NCBI GenBank assembly: GCA_016787445.1
Contig: JAEUTQ010000021.1
Coordinates: forward strand, 23,986-87,985
Direction of reading: 5' to 3'
From: Bacteroidia bacterium
GTDB lineage: Bacteria; Bacteroidota; Bacteroidia; B-17B0; Aurantibacillaceae
Length of the DNA stretch: 64,000 nt
A program made the translations under genes and the position numbers. How positions within the stretch are numbered: position 1 is the first letter of the stretch; each line of letters opens with the position of its first letter. Shown piece after piece: positions 60,764 to 64,000 of this stretch. Below the pieces are notes generated by a model. It saw only the letters and a program-made list of their open reading frames with translations, was not told where the DNA came from and searched no databases.

Positions 60764-61378
60764 TTACCACTTGCATTTACAAGATGGCGACATGTGCACC
60801 GTTGTGTTAGGCATGAGCTCCTGGATATAACGTTGCTGTTCGTCGGTAAATAAAATGTTTCTTAAATCGAGAACTTTTAAATTTTTTAGTTTACCCATGG
60901 TGGCTGGCAATTCATTCAAATTATTACTCCACAGGTCGGCAATTTCCAGTTTTTCCATGTCACCAAATTGTGGCGGTAACAACACCAATTCATTCTGATT
61001 GAGATTAATGTATTTCAAGTTTTTTAATTTGCCGATTTCAGGAGCAACACGATCTAATCCGGTTTTACTTACAGCTAAATATTGTAATTGTGTAAGCTCG
61101 CCAATACCTTCCGGAATCTCACGAATATTGTTTTTACTTAAATCGAGGTATTGAAGATTTTTAAGTTTGAAAATTTGTTCAGGAAACTTTTTAAGTTTTT
61201 GTTTACGCAAAACCAACTTAATAATTTTATCAGGATGCTTTAAGGCTGAATCTAAACTGGTACATTCATCGGCATGCGCCAACTCTAATGAATCCAATAA
61301 TTGAGCTTTGCCATTAAAAGCAAAGAACAAAACCGCAAAAATCAAGATTAACCGATTTGTTGTATTAATTGCCTGCAT
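60764..61378 (-). CDS. Secreted leucine-rich-repeat protein
   Basis: 204 residues: signal peptide MQAINTTNRLILIFAVLFFAFNGKAQ (about 26 residues), then five to six 23-residue LRRs of the form LKNLQYLDLSKNNIREIPEGIGEL, landmarks LQYLDLSKN, LKYINLNQN and LEIADLWSN, ending with the Cys-rich tail SCKCKW. There is no sorting domain, lipobox or TM segment, so it is probably periplasmic. LRRs bind other proteins; the partner is unknown. It begins 31 bp inside the 3' end of ribF in a different frame, so it is translated from the ribF transcript. Confidence 0.82.
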   Translation of the reverse strand: MQAINTTNRLILIFAVLFFAFNGKAQLLDSLELAHADECTSLDSALKHPDKIIKLVLRKQKLKKFPEQIFKLKNLQYLDLSKNNIREIPEGIGELTQLQYLAVSKTGLDRVAPEIGKLKNLKYINLNQNELVLLPPQFGDMEKLEIADLWSNNLNELPATMGKLKNLKVLDLRNILFTDEQQRYIQELMPNTTVHMSPSCKCKW

Positions 61379-62286
61379 AAAATTTCGTCTGACTTGATTT
61401 TATTTTTTAGTTCTTCAAGAGAGTTAAATTTTTCTTCATCACGAATTCGTTCTAATAATTTAACCGCAATTGGTTCCCCATAAATGTCTCTATCAAAGTT
61501 AAAAATATTTACTTCCAACTTCAATTTATTATCTGAATCGGTGGTAGGATTATAGCCAATGTTCATCATTCCATAATAATCTACGCCCCCAACTGTTACT
61601 TCTGTTAAATAAACACCGGTTTTAGGAATCAATTTCTCGGAATCAAATAATTGAATGTTAGCTGTTGGATAACCAATAGTACGTCCCAACTTTTTTCCTT
61701 CCACCACTACCCCATGTAAAGAATAGAAATAACCTAAATATTTAGTTGCGTCTTTTATATTTCCGTCAAATAAAGCTTTCCGGATTTTTGTGGAGCTGAT
61801 ATTAATATCATCAATTTCCTGGGCCGGAATTTCTTCAACAGAGTAATTGTATTTAGAGGCTTGTTCTTTAAAGGTTTGAAGGTTGCCTTCCCGATTTTTA
61901 CCAAACTTATGATCGTAACCTATTACGAGTTTTTTTACATGAAGTTTTTTAACCAGAATCTCAGAAATGAAATCAAGTGGCTCAATTTGAGAGAACTCCA
62001 AAGAAAAAGGAAACTCAATTAAAATATCGGTACCGAGATTTTCAATTAACTTTATTTTCTCCTCCCTTGAGGTAAGCATCTGTAAATCTGTTTGTTCGGG
62101 AAAAAGAACTTTACGAGGATGTGGATTAAACGTAAAAACAATGGTCTTGTGATTTTCCTCAGTTTTTAGCTCATTTAATCGGGTTAAAATGCGTTTATGT
62201 CCGAAATGAACGCCATCGAAAGTACCGATAGTAATGATCCCATCCCCTCTGAAATTCCATTTATTGATATCGGTAATTAACTCCAT
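61348..62286 (-). CDS. ribF: Bifunctional riboflavin kinase / FAD synthetase
   Basis: 312 residues. RibF phosphorylates riboflavin to FMN and adenylylates FMN to FAD. The N-terminal nucleotidyltransferase half has GTFDGVHFGHKRIL (about residues 22-35) with the HxGH-type motif and VIGYDHKFGKNREG. The C-terminal kinase half has GRTIGYPTANI (about residues 200-210) with the PTAN metal/ATP motif and IAVKLLERIRDEEKF. A TATTTTTG -7 box lies 20 bp upstream. It is divergent from atpD and its end overlaps the LRR gene. Confidence 0.96.
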   Translation of the reverse strand: MELITDINKWNFRGDGIITIGTFDGVHFGHKRILTRLNELKTEENHKTIVFTFNPHPRKVLFPEQTDLQMLTSREEKIKLIENLGTDILIEFPFSLEFSQIEPLDFISEILVKKLHVKKLVIGYDHKFGKNREGNLQTFKEQASKYNYSVEEIPAQEIDDINISSTKIRKALFDGNIKDATKYLGYFYSLHGVVVEGKKLGRTIGYPTANIQLFDSEKLIPKTGVYLTEVTVGGVDYYGMMNIGYNPTTDSDNKLKLEVNIFNFDRDIYGEPIAVKLLERIRDEEKFNSLEELKNKIKSDEILCRQLIQQIG

Positions 62287-62305
62287 CCAATTAATTTAAA
62301 GTGCA

Positions 62306-62313
62306 CAAAAATA
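62306..62313 (-). promoter_or_regulatory. -7 promoter box of ribF
   Basis: TATTTTTG on minus, full consensus, 19 bases before the ATG at 62286. Confidence 0.55.
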
Positions 62314-62353
62314 AAGTATATAAAATTATTAACACCAATTTTAGCGGATTTAA

Positions 62354-63909
<1,556 letters not shown>

Positions 63910-63910
<1 letters not shown>

Positions 63911-64000
63911 TGAAAATCGAAATCATAACCCCCGATAAAAAACTTTTCGAAGGAAATGTAAAATCAGCTACATTTCCCGGATCTGAAGGCTCTTTCGGTC
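63910..64000 (+). CDS. atpC: F1 ATP synthase epsilon subunit, 5' part only
   Basis: The first 30 codons are visible (MKIEIITPDKKLFEGNVKSA then TFPGSEGSFG), a standard epsilon-subunit start. Its ATG overlaps the atpD stop by one base (TAATG), so the two are translationally coupled. The gene continues beyond the right edge. Confidence 0.9.

Overview
The window is a chromosomal segment from an AT-rich member of the Bacteroidota (Bacteroidetes). The evidence is a type IX secretion system (T9SS) with GldJ, PorU, PorV and two PorP/SprF-like proteins; about ten predicted T9SS cargo proteins with type A or type B C-terminal sorting domains; a single-chain SecDF; a short primary sigma factor of about 288 residues; Bacteroidetes-type -7 boxes (TANNTTTG) in front of many genes; and few Shine-Dalgarno-like sites. 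No rRNA, tRNA, CRISPR array, insertion sequence or prophage was recognised. Genus and species cannot be fixed from the sequence alone.

Layout. 1-1.4 kb: start of the dcw cluster on the minus strand (mraZ, partial rsmH), with a decameric MraZ-box operator. 1.5-5.8 kb: lysophospholipid-type acyltransferase, SprT-like metalloprotein, a LacI-family regulator and a class I/II aminotransferase divergent from it across a repeat-rich 356-bp intergenic region. 5.8-16.2 kb: minus-strand block with T9SS cargo, secDF, a von Willebrand A protein, a large type B sorting-domain protein and two tandem paralogous cargo proteins. 16.3-19.7 kb: an ECF-like sigma factor with a one-TM partner, then an M20 dipeptidase / small membrane protein / LEA-2 lipoprotein operon. 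19.9-27.9 kb: small cargo protein, radical SAM protein, Ig-like cargo, lipoprotein, then housekeeping genes dtd, rpoD, recN and fabI. 28-31.5 kb: two orphan histidine kinases and a cyclase-family hydrolase. 31.5-40.9 kb: T9SS core locus (murF, gldJ, porP/sprF-like on minus; porU, porV on plus) around a divergent promoter region. 40.9-44.3 kb: DUF2779 nuclease, rpe and a glutaryl-CoA-type acyl-CoA dehydrogenase. 44.4-51.9 kb: a second PorP/SprF-like gene, a PorE-like TPR/propeller/OmpA protein, and two tandem paralogous cargo proteins with very different codon usage. 52-60.7 kb: PUR-domain (DUF3276) protein, T9SS-exported cupredoxin, TPR/propeller/SPOR-like protein, PAS-GAF-SpoIIE phosphatase, and a T9SS-exported subtilase. 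60.8-64 kb: LRR protein, ribF, atpD and the start of atpC.

How it fits together. Cargo crosses the inner membrane through Sec (assisted by SecDF), crosses the outer membrane through the T9SS (GldJ being a motor/ring-associated lipoprotein), is delivered by the PorV shuttle, has its sorting domain removed by PorU, and ends up on the surface or released. The TPR/propeller proteins with OmpA- or SPOR-like C-termini probably link T9SS or envelope parts to peptidoglycan. The most unusual parts are the tandem cargo pair at 47.4-51.9 kb, the sigma/one-TM pair whose GTG start abuts a perfect inverted repeat, the ATTTAG-rich LacI/aminotransferase intergenic region, the Fe-S-type two-nuclease DUF2779 protein, and repeated 4-bp stop-codon overlaps between convergent genes. 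Most -7 boxes lie within about 5-25 bases of the start codon, so several mRNAs may be nearly leaderless.
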